DNA from: Roseateles_E sp005503085
Lineage (GTDB): Bacteria > Pseudomonadota > Gammaproteobacteria > Burkholderiales > Burkholderiaceae_C
Direction of reading: 5' to 3'
Assembly (NCBI RefSeq): GCF_028462495.1
Contig: NZ_JAQOWX010000070.1
Span: 1 to 30,654 of the forward strand
DNA: 30,654 bases
Below the pieces are notes generated by a model that was not told where the DNA came from, did no database searches, and saw nothing but the letters and a program-made list of their open reading frames with translations. This document shows positions 15,805-24,527 of the stretch, in pieces. Position 1 is the first letter of the stretch. Each line of letters opens with the position of its first letter. Made by a program: the position numbers and the translations under genes.

Positions 15805-16680
15805 TTTCCTCGTTTCCTCACTGACCGTGGCCGGCATCTACGGCCTGATGGCCCTGGGCCTGAACCTGCAGGCCGGCTATGCCGGGCTCTTGAACTTTGG
15901 TCATATCGCCTTTGCGGGCCTGGGCGCCTACGCCACCGGCATCGCGATCCAGGCCGGCTACTCGCCGCTGCTCGGCGCGGCGCTGGGCGTGGCCCTGGCC
16001 TGCACGCTGGGTTGCTGCGTCGCGCGGCTGGGCAAGCAGCTGGGTTCGGACTACTGGGGCATTGCCACACTGGCGATCGCCGAGATCCTGCGCACCGTGG
16101 CCACCAACGAGGGCTGGCTGACCGGCGGCGCCCAGGGCATCAGCGCGATTCCCTCCTTGTTCGACGCCTGGGCGCGTCCCTGGAGCGCGCTGGGCTTCCT
16201 CGGCCTGGTGCTCGTGGCCCTGGCTGCCGCCGCGCTGGCCTGCAGCCGGGTCGGCAACGGCCGTTTCGGCCGGGCCCTGCGCCTGATGCGCGAGGAGCCG
16301 CAGCTGGCCGCCTGCATGGGCTATGACCTGAAGTCGCTGAAGACCCGCGCCATCCTGGCCGGGGCCGCGCTGACGGCCCTGGCCGGCTCGCTCTATGCGC
16401 ACTACATGAGCTTTGTCGGGCCCGACTACATGCTGGCTTCCGAGACCTTTCTGCTCTGGACCATGCTGATGATAGGCGGCCTGGGCAACACGGCCGGCGT
16501 GCTGGTCGGCGTGCTGCTGGTGCAGGCGGCCTATGCGGCCGTGCCCTTCGCCAAGGACTATTTCCAACTCGACTCCGATGTCTCGGGCGCGCTGCGCCTG
16601 GGCCTGATCGGCCTCATCCTGCTGGCCTGCCTGCTGTGGCGCAGCGAGGGCCTCGTCCGCGAGAAATTGCGCAAGATCCC

Positions 16681-16684
<4 letters not shown>
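15797..16684 (+). CDS. livM: ABC transporter permease, LivM family
   Basis: 295 residues. The start is taken as the GTG at 15797 (MFDFLVSSLTVAGIYGLMALGLNLQAGYAGLLNFGH), with GAGG six bases upstream; a GTG at 15785 is possible. LivM hallmarks are GLNLQAGYAGLLNFGHIAFAGLGAY, the coupling helix FGRALRLMREEPQLAACMGYDLKSLKTRAILAGAALTALAGSLYAHY, and MIGGLGNTAGVLVGVLL. It overlaps livH by 8 bp and livG by 4 bp (ATGA), so the three genes are one translational unit. Confidence 0.92.
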
Positions 16685-17472
<788 letters not shown>

Positions 17473-18192
17473 ATGATCGTCGTCGACAACGTCATCGCCG
17501 GCTACACGCCCGAGGTGGACATCCTGCGCGGCATGAGCGTGCACGCCGATGCCAGGGAAATCGTCACGCTGCTGGGCCCCAACGGCTGCGGCAAGAGTAC
17601 CTTGCTGAAGACCATCGCCGGCTACCTGACGCCGCGCAGCGGCCGGGTGCTGCTGGAGGGTCGGGATGTGTCGGCCATGCCGGTGCACCGCAAGATCCAG
17701 CGTGCCGGCCTGGGCTTTGTGCCGCAGACCGAGAACGTGTTCGCGGCGCTGAGCGTGCGCGAGAACCTGCAGGTCGGCGGCCATCACCTGGCCGAGCGCC
17801 AGGTGGGCGCGCGCATCGAGGAGCTGTGTGCGCTCTATCCTGTGCTCTCGCGCAAGATCGCCGCGCCGGCCGCCTCGCTGTCGGGCGGCGAGCGCCAGAT
17901 CCTGGCGCTGGCGCGGGCGCTGATGCCGCGGCCGCGCATGCTGCTGCTTGATGAACCCTCGGCCGGTCTGTCGCCGAAGATGCTGCAGGAGGTCTTCGAG
18001 GCCATCGTCCAGGTGCGTGCCAAGGAGGGTGTGGCCATCCTGATGGTGGAGCAGAACGCGATGGAGGCGCTGCGCATCTCGGACCGTGCCTATGTGTTGT
18101 CGATGGGCACGGTGGCCCTGACCGGCGCCGCCCATCAGCTGATCAGCGACCCGCAGGTGCGCGAGCTCTATCTGGGCGGCCGCGCGGCCTGA
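17473..18192 (+). CDS. livF: ABC transporter ATP-binding protein, LivF family
   Basis: 239-residue second ATPase. Walker A is GPNGCGKST, the Q-loop region is LGFVPQTENVFAALSVRENL, the signature is LSGGERQILALARALM and Walker B is MLLLDEPSAGLSP, with EQNAMEAL after it. The family-typical VPQTENVF and short length distinguish it from LivG. The ATG follows the livG TAA directly, with AAGGAGG 9 bases upstream. It completes a full importer: one binding protein, two permeases and two ATPases. Confidence 0.94.
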   Translation: MIVVDNVIAGYTPEVDILRGMSVHADAREIVTLLGPNGCGKSTLLKTIAGYLTPRSGRVLLEGRDVSAMPVHRKIQRAGLGFVPQTENVFAALSVRENLQVGGHHLAERQVGARIEELCALYPVLSRKIAAPAASLSGGERQILALARALMPRPRMLLLDEPSAGLSPKMLQEVFEAIVQVRAKEGVAILMVEQNAMEALRISDRAYVLSMGTVALTGAAHQLISDPQVRELYLGGRAA

Positions 18193-18260
18193 GCGGCGGG
18201 GCGATCGCTGGTGCGATGGGCGCGCCTGATCGCTGCTTGGTTCGGCCGGTATCGGCAAGA

Positions 18261-19508
18261 ATGGCCCGACCCATGGAACCAGCCAACACCCGAGCACCAC
18301 TGGCCAGCGCTCCCGGCGAGCCTGCGGCCGAGCTCCCCGCTCTTGCCATCGCCTGCCTGTCGCTGGCCGCCTTCGGCAGCGGGGTGGCCCTGCGCGTCAA
18401 CGATGCCTTGCTGCCGCGGCTCGCGCAGGAGTTCACCGTCGGCCTGGGCCAGGCCGCGCAGGTGATCAGCCTGTTCTCGATCGCCTATGGCCTGTCGCAG
18501 CTGGTGTTCGGGCCGCTGGGCGACCGCTATGGCAAGTACCGGGTGATCGCCTGGGCCACGCTGGCCTGCGGTGCTACCTCGCTGCTGTGCGCGCTGGCTG
18601 GCGGCTTCGAGTGGCTGCTGTTCGCGCGGGTGCTGGCCGGGGCCACGGCGGCGGCCATCATCCCGCTGTCCATGGCCTGGATCGGCGATGTGGTGGCCTA
18701 TGAACGGCGCCAGCCGGTGCTGGCGCGCTTTCTGATCGGCCAGATCGTCGGGCTCTCGGCAGGCGTCTGGCTGGGTGGTTTCGCGGCCGACCATCTGAGC
18801 TGGCGCACGCCTTTCTTCATGCTGGCAGGCCTGTTCGTGCTGATCAGCGCGGCGCTGTGGCGTGTCAACCGCCAGCTGCCGGCGCACGCCCGTCAGATGC
18901 GGCCGGCCGAGGGCTCGCAGCTGCGCCGCATGATCGACGACTTCTCGCACATCCTGGGCCTGCCCTGGGCGCGCGTGGTCCTGCTGACGGTGTTTCTGGA
19001 GGGGCTGTTCCTCTACGGCCCCTTCGCCTTCATCGCCTCGCATCTGCACGGGCATTTTGGGCTGTCGCTGTCGCTGGCCGGCTCCTTGGTGATGCTGTTC
19101 GGCCTGGGCGGCTTTGTGTTCGCGCTGGGCTCGACGCGGCTGGTCAAGGGCCTGGGCGAGGTGGGGCTGGCGCGCTGGGGCGGGGGGCTGCTGTTCATCG
19201 CCTTGCTGAGCCTGGCGCTGACGCCGGCCTGGTGGGTGGCGGCGCCGGCCTGCCTGCTGGCAGGCCTGGGCTTTTACATGCTGCACAACACCTTGCAGCT
19301 CAATGCCACACAGATGGCGCCGGCGCAGCGCGGCGCCGCAGTGTCGGCCTTTGCCTTCTGCTTCTTCCTCGGCCAGTCGGCCGGGGTCAGCATTGCCGGG
19401 CTGGCGGTCGAGCGCTTCGGCTCGGCCTGGGTCATGGGCCTGGGCGCTGCCGGCGTGCTGGCTGTGGCCTGGGTGTTCGCCGGTCGGCGCGAGCGCCGCG
19501 CCCACTGA
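18261..19508 (+). CDS. Major facilitator superfamily transporter
   Basis: 415 residues from the ATG at 18261 (MARPMEPANTRAPLA); another ATG lies at 18273. It has twelve hydrophobic helices in two halves joined by a central loop (~200-225, HARQMRPAEGSQLRRMIDDF). The motif A region FGPLGDRYGKYRVIAWATLACG follows TM2. Overall it resembles drug or metabolite exporters of the YnfM/Bcr type, but the substrate cannot be read from sequence. It follows livF by 68 bp and could be read through from the Liv operon or have its own promoter. It is tail to tail with the DoxX gene, 12 bp apart. Confidence 0.87.
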   Translation: MARPMEPANTRAPLASAPGEPAAELPALAIACLSLAAFGSGVALRVNDALLPRLAQEFTVGLGQAAQVISLFSIAYGLSQLVFGPLGDRYGKYRVIAWATLACGATSLLCALAGGFEWLLFARVLAGATAAAIIPLSMAWIGDVVAYERRQPVLARFLIGQIVGLSAGVWLGGFAADHLSWRTPFFMLAGLFVLISAALWRVNRQLPAHARQMRPAEGSQLRRMIDDFSHILGLPWARVVLLTVFLEGLFLYGPFAFIASHLHGHFGLSLSLAGSLVMLFGLGGFVFALGSTRLVKGLGEVGLARWGGGLLFIALLSLALTPAWWVAAPACLLAGLGFYMLHNTLQLNATQMAPAQRGAAVSAFAFCFFLGQSAGVSIAGLAVERFGSAWVMGLGAAGVLAVAWVFAGRRERRAH

Positions 19509-19520
19509 AGGGCTGCGGAC

Positions 19521-19934
19521 TCATGAGTGCCGGCGGCGCGCGTCCAGGCTCAGCGCGCCCGCGCCATGCGCGGCCAGCACCAGCAGGCCGCCGGCCAGCG
19601 CGATGTTCTTCATGAACAGCAGCTGCTGCATCATCTGCTGCTCGGCGGGCAGGGCCCAGAAGGCATGGAACAGGAAGCTGGCCACCAGCGTGAAGCCGGC
19701 CAGCGCCAGCGCAGCCCAGCGCGTCTGGAAGCCGACGATCAGGGCCAGGCCGGCCAGCAGCTCGAAAGCGCCGACGGCCAGGGCCAGCAGGTGGTTGGCG
19801 GGCAGGCCGGAGCTGGCCATATAGGCGGCGGTGCCGGCCGGGTTGGCCAGCTTGCCGGGACCGGCCAGCACAAAGATCAGGGCCAGCAGCACGCGGCCGG
19901 CCAGGCTCAGCGCGGATGTCAGGGTGGCGGGCAT
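19521..19934 (-). CDS. DoxX-family membrane protein
   Basis: 137 residues, four hydrophobic helices. The DoxX/DoxD pattern is visible as GRVLLALIFVLAGPGKLANPAGTAAYMASSGLP, FELLAGLALIVGFQTRWAALALAGFTLVASFLFHAFW and FMKNIALAGGLLVLAAHGAG. Family members are inner-membrane proteins, some linked to thiosulfate:quinone oxidation or redox stress, mostly uncharacterised. GGAG lies about 10 bases before the ATG at 19934. No functional partner is adjacent. Confidence 0.9.
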   Translation of the reverse strand: MPATLTSALSLAGRVLLALIFVLAGPGKLANPAGTAAYMASSGLPANHLLALAVGAFELLAGLALIVGFQTRWAALALAGFTLVASFLFHAFWALPAEQQMMQQLLFMKNIALAGGLLVLAAHGAGALSLDARRRHS

Positions 19935-20057
19935 CGTTTCATTCTCCTGCGTTTGATAGGAGCGCCAAGCATACGTTGCGCCTGGCCGTCAGCGGCCCTG
20001 CAACAACCCACGCTGGATGAAACGAGCGCCGCCAAGAGCTGCCAAGAACGGCAGGGC

Positions 20058-20531
20058 TCAGCTCCTGGCGGCCCCGCTGATCACCGGGGCGCGGGTCACC
20101 CGGGTCTTGCCACCGGTGGTGACCAGGATCACCGACTCACCGGGGTTCAGGGTTTCATTGCCCTTGGCCTGGACGATGGCGCGGCGCTCGCCGTTGCGCA
20201 GCTGGACCAGGATCTCGACCGCCTCTTCCTTGGTGACATTGCGCTCGATCGCATTGCCCAGTGCCGCACCGGCCACCGCGCCGAGCACGCCGACGATCTG
20301 GCCCTCGCGCCGGCCGCCGACATTGGAGCCGGCAATCGCGCCGACCACGCCACCGGCGACGCCGCCGACACCGCTTTGCGAGCCATCGACCGTGACCGGG
20401 CGCACCGACAGCACGGTGCCGTCCTGGACCTGGGACATGCGCTGGGCATCGCCGCGTTGCACCACATCGGGGCTGGTGGTCGAACAGGCGGCCAGGGTCA
20501 CCACGGCGGCGGCAATCAACAACTTCTTCAT
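20058..20531 (-). CDS. SlyB/Pcp-like glycine-zipper 2TM lipoprotein
   Basis: 157 residues from the ATG at 20531, with GAGGAG six bases upstream; a GTG immediately before it is in frame but too close to the site. The lipoprotein signal is MKKLLIAAAVVTLAAC (Cys 16). The mature protein has MSQVQDGTVLSVRPV, then a glycine-zipper membrane segment (GVGGVAGGVVGAIAGSNVGG and VGVLGAVAGAALGNAIE), then a small C-terminal beta domain (VEILVQLRNGERRAIVQA, PGESVILVTTGGKTRVT). The order matches SlyB-type outer-membrane lipoproteins, known in enterics as PhoP-regulated envelope stabilisers. It stands alone here. Confidence 0.88.
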   Translation of the reverse strand: MKKLLIAAAVVTLAACSTTSPDVVQRGDAQRMSQVQDGTVLSVRPVTVDGSQSGVGGVAGGVVGAIAGSNVGGRREGQIVGVLGAVAGAALGNAIERNVTKEEAVEILVQLRNGERRAIVQAKGNETLNPGESVILVTTGGKTRVTRAPVISGAARS

Positions 20532-20619
20532 CACGGTCTCCTCGGGGCAGATCTGAGCCCAACGGTCCGTATTGTGAAGCGGTTGACCGGCGGGCGCCGG
20601 CGATGCAACAAGTCTTTAC

Positions 20620-21177
20620 TCAGGCATGCAGCCGGCTGGAGCGGGGCACGCTGGCCAGCAGGAACTCCATCTGGTCGGCCAGGATGCGGCGGCCGCGCAG
20701 AATCATGTCCTCGTGCAGACTGGGCACATAGGGCAGATAGAGCAGGCTCATATTGGCCTCCTCGGGCAGGCGGCTGCCCTTGCGGCCGTTGCAGCCGCGG
20801 CAGGCGGTGATGCAGTTCATCCAGCTGTCGCGGCCGCCGCGTGAGGTCGGGATGATGTGTTCGCGGGTCAGGTCGTCGGCGTGGTGGCTGTGGCCGCAGT
20901 AGGCGCAGACATAGCGGTCGCGCACGAAGAGCTTGGGATTGGACAGCGCCGGCGCCGAGCGCCAGGCACGGCTGGGCACGGCCCCGCGCACCGCGATGAT
21001 GGGGTGGACCTCGATGCGCGACTGCAGGCCGGTGCGGCGCTGCAGGCCGCCGCGCATCACATGACAGGGGTTGCCCAGAGTCCAGGCCACGCCGTCGCTG
21101 GCATAGATCACGGCGGCCTCCTTGGTCGTGATCCAGGCTTGCGGCCGGCCGGAGACATCCAGTTGAAGAACATCCAC
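20620..21177 (-). CDS. HNH endonuclease
   Basis: 185 residues. The start is chosen as the GTG at 21177 (MDVLQLDVSGRPQAWITTKEAAV) because a perfect AGGAGG lies 8 bases upstream; the frame is open to 21252 without a better site. The C-terminal half holds an HNH nuclease: CAYCG (Cys 91, 94), REHIIPTSRGG (His 107), DSWMNCITACRGCNGRKG (Asn 121, Cys 126, Cys 129, Asn 130). Two CxxC knuckles bind a structural zinc. The N-terminal ~80 residues (TTKEAAVIYASDGVAWTLG, then RIEVHPIIAVRG) form a conserved companion region seen in stand-alone chromosomal HNH proteins. No phage, restriction or toxin partner is adjacent, so its role is open. Confidence 0.88.
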   Translation of the reverse strand: MDVLQLDVSGRPQAWITTKEAAVIYASDGVAWTLGNPCHVMRGGLQRRTGLQSRIEVHPIIAVRGAVPSRAWRSAPALSNPKLFVRDRYVCAYCGHSHHADDLTREHIIPTSRGGRDSWMNCITACRGCNGRKGSRLPEEANMSLLYLPYVPSLHEDMILRGRRILADQMEFLLASVPRSSRLHA

Positions 21178-21390
21178 AGCATTGACCTCCTGGCCGCAGC
21201 GTACTGCAAGAGTGCGTACTGACTCAAGTGCTGAAGCCCCGCAGACAGGCACTGTGCGCCGGCGGCCACAGCGTCAACGGCCTGACATCTGCGCGACCCA
21301 GACTGGCGGGCTGGCGTGAACTTCTAGGCGGGCGGCTCTAGAAATCGCCACGAATACTTGCACGGCCTTCTGTCGATTTCTGCAAAATAG

Positions 21391-21404
21391 AACGACCGTT
21401 CGTT
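21391..21404. promoter_or_regulatory. TetR-type operator AACGACCGTTCGTT
   Basis: Inverted repeat AACGA-CCGT-TCGTT, 46 bp before the TetR gene start and inside an AT-rich patch (AAAATAGAAC to TTTTATTATT) that looks like the promoter. TetR regulators of acyl-CoA catabolism usually bind dyads of this length in their own promoter. Confidence 0.65.
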
Positions 21405-21449
21405 TTATTATTCGGCTTTCCAGCGAATTCCACAGAGTCCCCCAGCACC

Positions 21450-22178
21450 GTGTCCGCCCTGCCCAGCCCCAAGCCCACCGACGGCGACGAGATGCCTCGC
21501 CGCGGCGTGCGCTCCCTGCAAAAAGGCCAGCAGACCCGCGCCGCCATCCTGGAGGCGGCCCTGGGCCTGGCCTCGCATATGGGGCTGGAGGGCTTGTCGA
21601 TCGGCGCGCTCGCAGACGTCACCAAGATGAGCAAGTCCGGCGTGTTCGCCCATTTCGGTTCGCGCGAGGAGTTGCAGATCGCGGTGGTGATGGAATATCA
21701 CGCCAAGTTCGAGGAAGAGGTGTTCTTCACCGCGATCCGCGAGCCGCGCGGCCTGCCGCGGCTGCGCGCGCTCTACGAGCACTGGGTGCGCCGGGTCTCG
21801 GTGGAAATCGACTCGGGCTGCATCTACATCAGCGGCGCGGTCGAGTTCGACGACCGGCCCGGCCCGGTGCGCGACGCCCTGGTCAGCATGGTCAAGGCCT
21901 GGCACGCGGCGCTGCACAAGGCCATCGTGCTGGCGCTGCAGGCCGGCCATCTGCGCGCCGATGCCGATGTGGAACAGATCTTGTTTGAACTGCACGGGCT
22001 GATCCTGTCCCTGCACCACGACGCGCGCTTTCTGCGCCGACCCGGCGCGCTGGAGCGTGCCGGCGTCGGCTTCGAGCGCATCGTGAATTTCTATGCCACG
22101 CCCGAAGGCCTGCAGGCCGCCGGCAGCAAATCCGCGGCGGCCGCCGCCAAGAAGACCGGCAAGCGGCCCCAGACCTGA
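21450..22178 (+). CDS. TetR/AcrR-family transcriptional regulator
   Basis: 242 residues from a GTG at 21450; an ATG at 21492 (MPRRGVRSLQKGQQTRAAILEAAL) is a possible shorter start. The N-terminal helix-turn-helix is QTRAAILEAALGLASHMGLEGLSIGALADVTKMSKSGVFAHFGSREELQ. The ligand domain follows, with VEIDSGCIYISGAVEFDDRPGPVRDAL and an Ala/Lys-rich tail. It lies 37 bp upstream of the acyl-CoA dehydrogenase gene in the same direction, with an operator-like dyad in front. It is therefore the probable repressor of the whole beta-oxidation operon, with a long-chain acyl-CoA as likely inducer (inference from family and context). Confidence 0.91.
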   Translation: MSALPSPKPTDGDEMPRRGVRSLQKGQQTRAAILEAALGLASHMGLEGLSIGALADVTKMSKSGVFAHFGSREELQIAVVMEYHAKFEEEVFFTAIREPRGLPRLRALYEHWVRRVSVEIDSGCIYISGAVEFDDRPGPVRDALVSMVKAWHAALHKAIVLALQAGHLRADADVEQILFELHGLILSLHHDARFLRRPGALERAGVGFERIVNFYATPEGLQAAGSKSAAAAAKKTGKRPQT

Positions 22179-22215
22179 ACCCGTTCTGAATTGAATCGAA
22201 ACCGAGGAGTTAGAC

Positions 22216-24006
22216 ATGCCCCAGTACAACCCACCGCTGCGCGACATGAAGTTCGTGATGCACGAGCTGCTGAACGTGGTCGATGAGCTCAAGATGCTGC
22301 CGGCCCATGCCGACATCGACGCCGACACCATCAATGCGGTGCTGGAAGAGGGTGGCAAGTTCGCGGCGGAAGTGATCGCGCCGTTGAATCTGTCGGGCGA
22401 CGCCGAGGGTTGCACCCTGGACAAGAGCACCCATGAGGTGACCACGCCCAAGGGCTTCAAGCAAGCCTACAAGCAGTACGTCGAGGGCGGCTGGCCGGCG
22501 CTGGGCTGTGATCCCGAGTACGGCGGCCAGGGTCTGCCGGTGATCGTGAATCAGGGCTTCTACGAGATGCTGAACGGGGCCAACCAGGCCTGGACCATGT
22601 ACCCGGGCCTGAGCCATGGCGCCTACGAGGCCCTGCATGCCCATGGCACGCCCGAGCAGAAGGCCACCTATCTGCCCAAGCTGACCAGCGGCGAGTGGAC
22701 CGGCACCATGTGCCTGACCGAGCCGCATTGCGGCACCGATCTGGGTCTGCTGCGCACCAAGGCCGAACCGCAGGCCGACGGCACATACAAGATCACCGGC
22801 CAGAAGATCTTCATCTCGGCCGGCGAGCACGATATGGCCGACAACATCATCCACCTGGTGCTGGCCCGCCTGCCGGAGGCGCCCGAGGGCTCCAAGGGCA
22901 TCTCGCTGTTCGTGGTGCCGAAGTTCAAGGTCAATGCCGATGGCAGCCTGGGCGAGCGCAACCCGGTCTATTGCGGCGGCCTGGAGCACAAGATGGGCAT
23001 CCACGGCAATGCCACCGCACAGATCGTGCTGGACGGTGCCGTCGGCACCCTGGTCGGTCAGCCCAACAAGGGCCTGGCCGCGATGTTCGTGATGATGAAC
23101 GCCGCCCGCCTGGGCGTGGGCAACCAGTCGCTGGGCCTGACCGAGGTGGCCTACCAGAACGCCGTGGCCTACGCCAAGGACCGCATCCAGATGCGCGCGC
23201 TGAGCGGCCCGAAGGCGCTGGACAAGCCGGCCGACCCCATCATCGTGCACCCCGATGTGCGCAAGATGCTGCTGACCGCGCGCGCCTATGCCGAGGGCGG
23301 CCGCGCGCTGAATACCTATGTGGGCCTGCAGCTGGACAAGGCGCTGAGCTCGGACGACGAGGACGAGCGCAAGGAATGCGAGGCCGAGGTCGCGCTGCTG
23401 ACCCCCATCATCAAGGCCTTCATCACCGACAACGGCTGGATCGCCACCTCGCACTGCATGCAGGTCTTCGGCGGCCATGGCTTCATCCACGAGTGGGGCA
23501 TGGAGCAATATGTGCGCGATGCCCGCATCAACATGATCTATGAAGGCACCAACACGATCCAGTCGCTGGACCTGCTGGGCCGCAAGATCCTGTCCAACAA
23601 CGGCGCCACGCTGAAGAAGTTCGGCAAGAAGATTGCCGCCTTCGTCGAGGAAGAGGGCACGAACGAGGCGATGCAGGAGTTCATCAACCCGCTGGCCGAT
23701 ATCGGCGACAAGGTCACCAAGCTGACCACCGAGATCGGCATGAAGGCCTTTGGCAACCCCGACGAGGTGGGCGCCGCTGCGGTCGACTATCTGCGCGTCG
23801 TCGGCCATCTGACCTTTGCCTACTTCTTCGCCCGCATGGCCAAGATCGCACTGGAGAAAAAGGACTCGGGCGACCCGTTCTACACCGCCAAGCTCTCGAC
23901 GGCGCGCTTCTATTTTGCGAAGCTGCTGCCCGAGACCGCCTCGCTGATCCGCACCGCGCGCGCCGGCCTGAACCCGCTGATGGAGATGGACGAAGCGCTG
24001 TTCTGA
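22216..24006 (+). CDS. Acyl-CoA dehydrogenase (long form with extra C-terminal domain, AcdH/DmdC type)
   Basis: 596 residues. A FAD enzyme that introduces the trans-2 double bond into acyl-CoA. The N-terminal extension MPQYNPPLRDMKFVMHELL leads into TPKGFKQAYKQYVEGGWPALGCDPEYGGQGLP. The FAD/substrate segment is MCLTEPHCGTDLGLLRTKAEPQADGTYKITGQKIFISAGEHD. The catalytic base is Glu 443 in NMIYEGTNTIQSLDLLGRKIL. The last ~120 residues are the extra C-terminal domain of this subgroup, which also contains 3-methylmercaptopropionyl-CoA dehydrogenases. Substrate chain length cannot be decided. A GAGGAG site precedes the ATG. First enzyme of the operon after the TetR gene. Confidence 0.93.
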   Translation: MPQYNPPLRDMKFVMHELLNVVDELKMLPAHADIDADTINAVLEEGGKFAAEVIAPLNLSGDAEGCTLDKSTHEVTTPKGFKQAYKQYVEGGWPALGCDPEYGGQGLPVIVNQGFYEMLNGANQAWTMYPGLSHGAYEALHAHGTPEQKATYLPKLTSGEWTGTMCLTEPHCGTDLGLLRTKAEPQADGTYKITGQKIFISAGEHDMADNIIHLVLARLPEAPEGSKGISLFVVPKFKVNADGSLGERNPVYCGGLEHKMGIHGNATAQIVLDGAVGTLVGQPNKGLAAMFVMMNAARLGVGNQSLGLTEVAYQNAVAYAKDRIQMRALSGPKALDKPADPIIVHPDVRKMLLTARAYAEGGRALNTYVGLQLDKALSSDDEDERKECEAEVALLTPIIKAFITDNGWIATSHCMQVFGGHGFIHEWGMEQYVRDARINMIYEGTNTIQSLDLLGRKILSNNGATLKKFGKKIAAFVEEEGTNEAMQEFINPLADIGDKVTKLTTEIGMKAFGNPDEVGAAAVDYLRVVGHLTFAYFFARMAKIALEKKDSGDPFYTAKLSTARFYFAKLLPETASLIRTARAGLNPLMEMDEALF

Positions 24007-24042
24007 TTTTCTTGATTTCAATAACGCCATAAAGGAGACACC

Positions 24043-24483
24043 ATGAAATCGCTTGTTGCTGCCACCATCCTGAGCCTGCTCTCGGGCATCGCCCTGGCCC
24101 AAGCCACGCCCAACGGGCTGTGGAAGACCATCGATGACAAGACCAAGCAGGAGAAATCGCTGGTGCGCATCAGCGAGAGCGCCGGTGTCTTCAGCGCCAA
24201 GATCGAGAAGATCGTCGATCCCGCCAAGCAGGAGTCCAAGTGCGACAAATGCGCCGACGACCGCAAGGACCAGCCCCTGATCGGCCTGACCATTGTTCGC
24301 AATGTCAAGAAGAACGCCGACGATGCCGAGCTGTGGGACGGCGGCGAGATCCTCGATCCCAATGACGGCAAGATCTACAAGGTCCGCATCAAGCCCATCG
24401 AGGGCGGCAAGAAGCTGGAAGTGCGCGGCTATGTCGGCATGCCCATGCTGGGCCGCACCCAGACCTGGATTCGCGTCGAGTGA
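24043..24483 (+). CDS. DUF2147-domain secreted protein
   Basis: 146 residues. The signal peptide is MKSLVAATILSLLSGIALAQ. The mature protein begins ATPNGLWKTIDDKTKQEKSLVRI and ends GYVGMPMLGRTQTWIRVE. The order GxWKTIDD, KIEKI, CDKCADDRKDQPLIGL, WDGGEILDPNDGKIYKVRI and LEVRGYVG is that of the DUF2147 family, a lipocalin-like periplasmic beta protein of unknown function. Cys 67 and 70 could form a CxxC disulfide. AAGGAG lies five bases before the ATG. It sits between the acyl-CoA dehydrogenase and the FadN-type gene in a polycistron, so a role in handling fatty acids or envelope lipid is suggested by position only. Confidence 0.9.
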   Translation: MKSLVAATILSLLSGIALAQATPNGLWKTIDDKTKQEKSLVRISESAGVFSAKIEKIVDPAKQESKCDKCADDRKDQPLIGLTIVRNVKKNADDAELWDGGEILDPNDGKIYKVRIKPIEGGKKLEVRGYVGMPMLGRTQTWIRVE

Positions 24484-24527
24484 GCCGCAGCGCCCTCGAT
24501 GCCCATTTTTCTGAAGGAATGCAAACC

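Noticed and set aside
21340..21381. Inverted repeat AGAAATCG ... CGATTTCT with a 26-base spacer upstream of the TetR gene
   Set aside because: An 8-bp match with a long spacer in an AT-rich patch is weak, and the nearby AACGA dyad is a better operator. Kept only as a note.
22210..24102. 630-codon minus-strand open frame opposite the acyl-CoA dehydrogenase
   Set aside because: Stop-free antisense frames are expected in high-GC coding DNA. The plus-strand protein has full catalytic motifs, and the antisense product has no recognisable domain.
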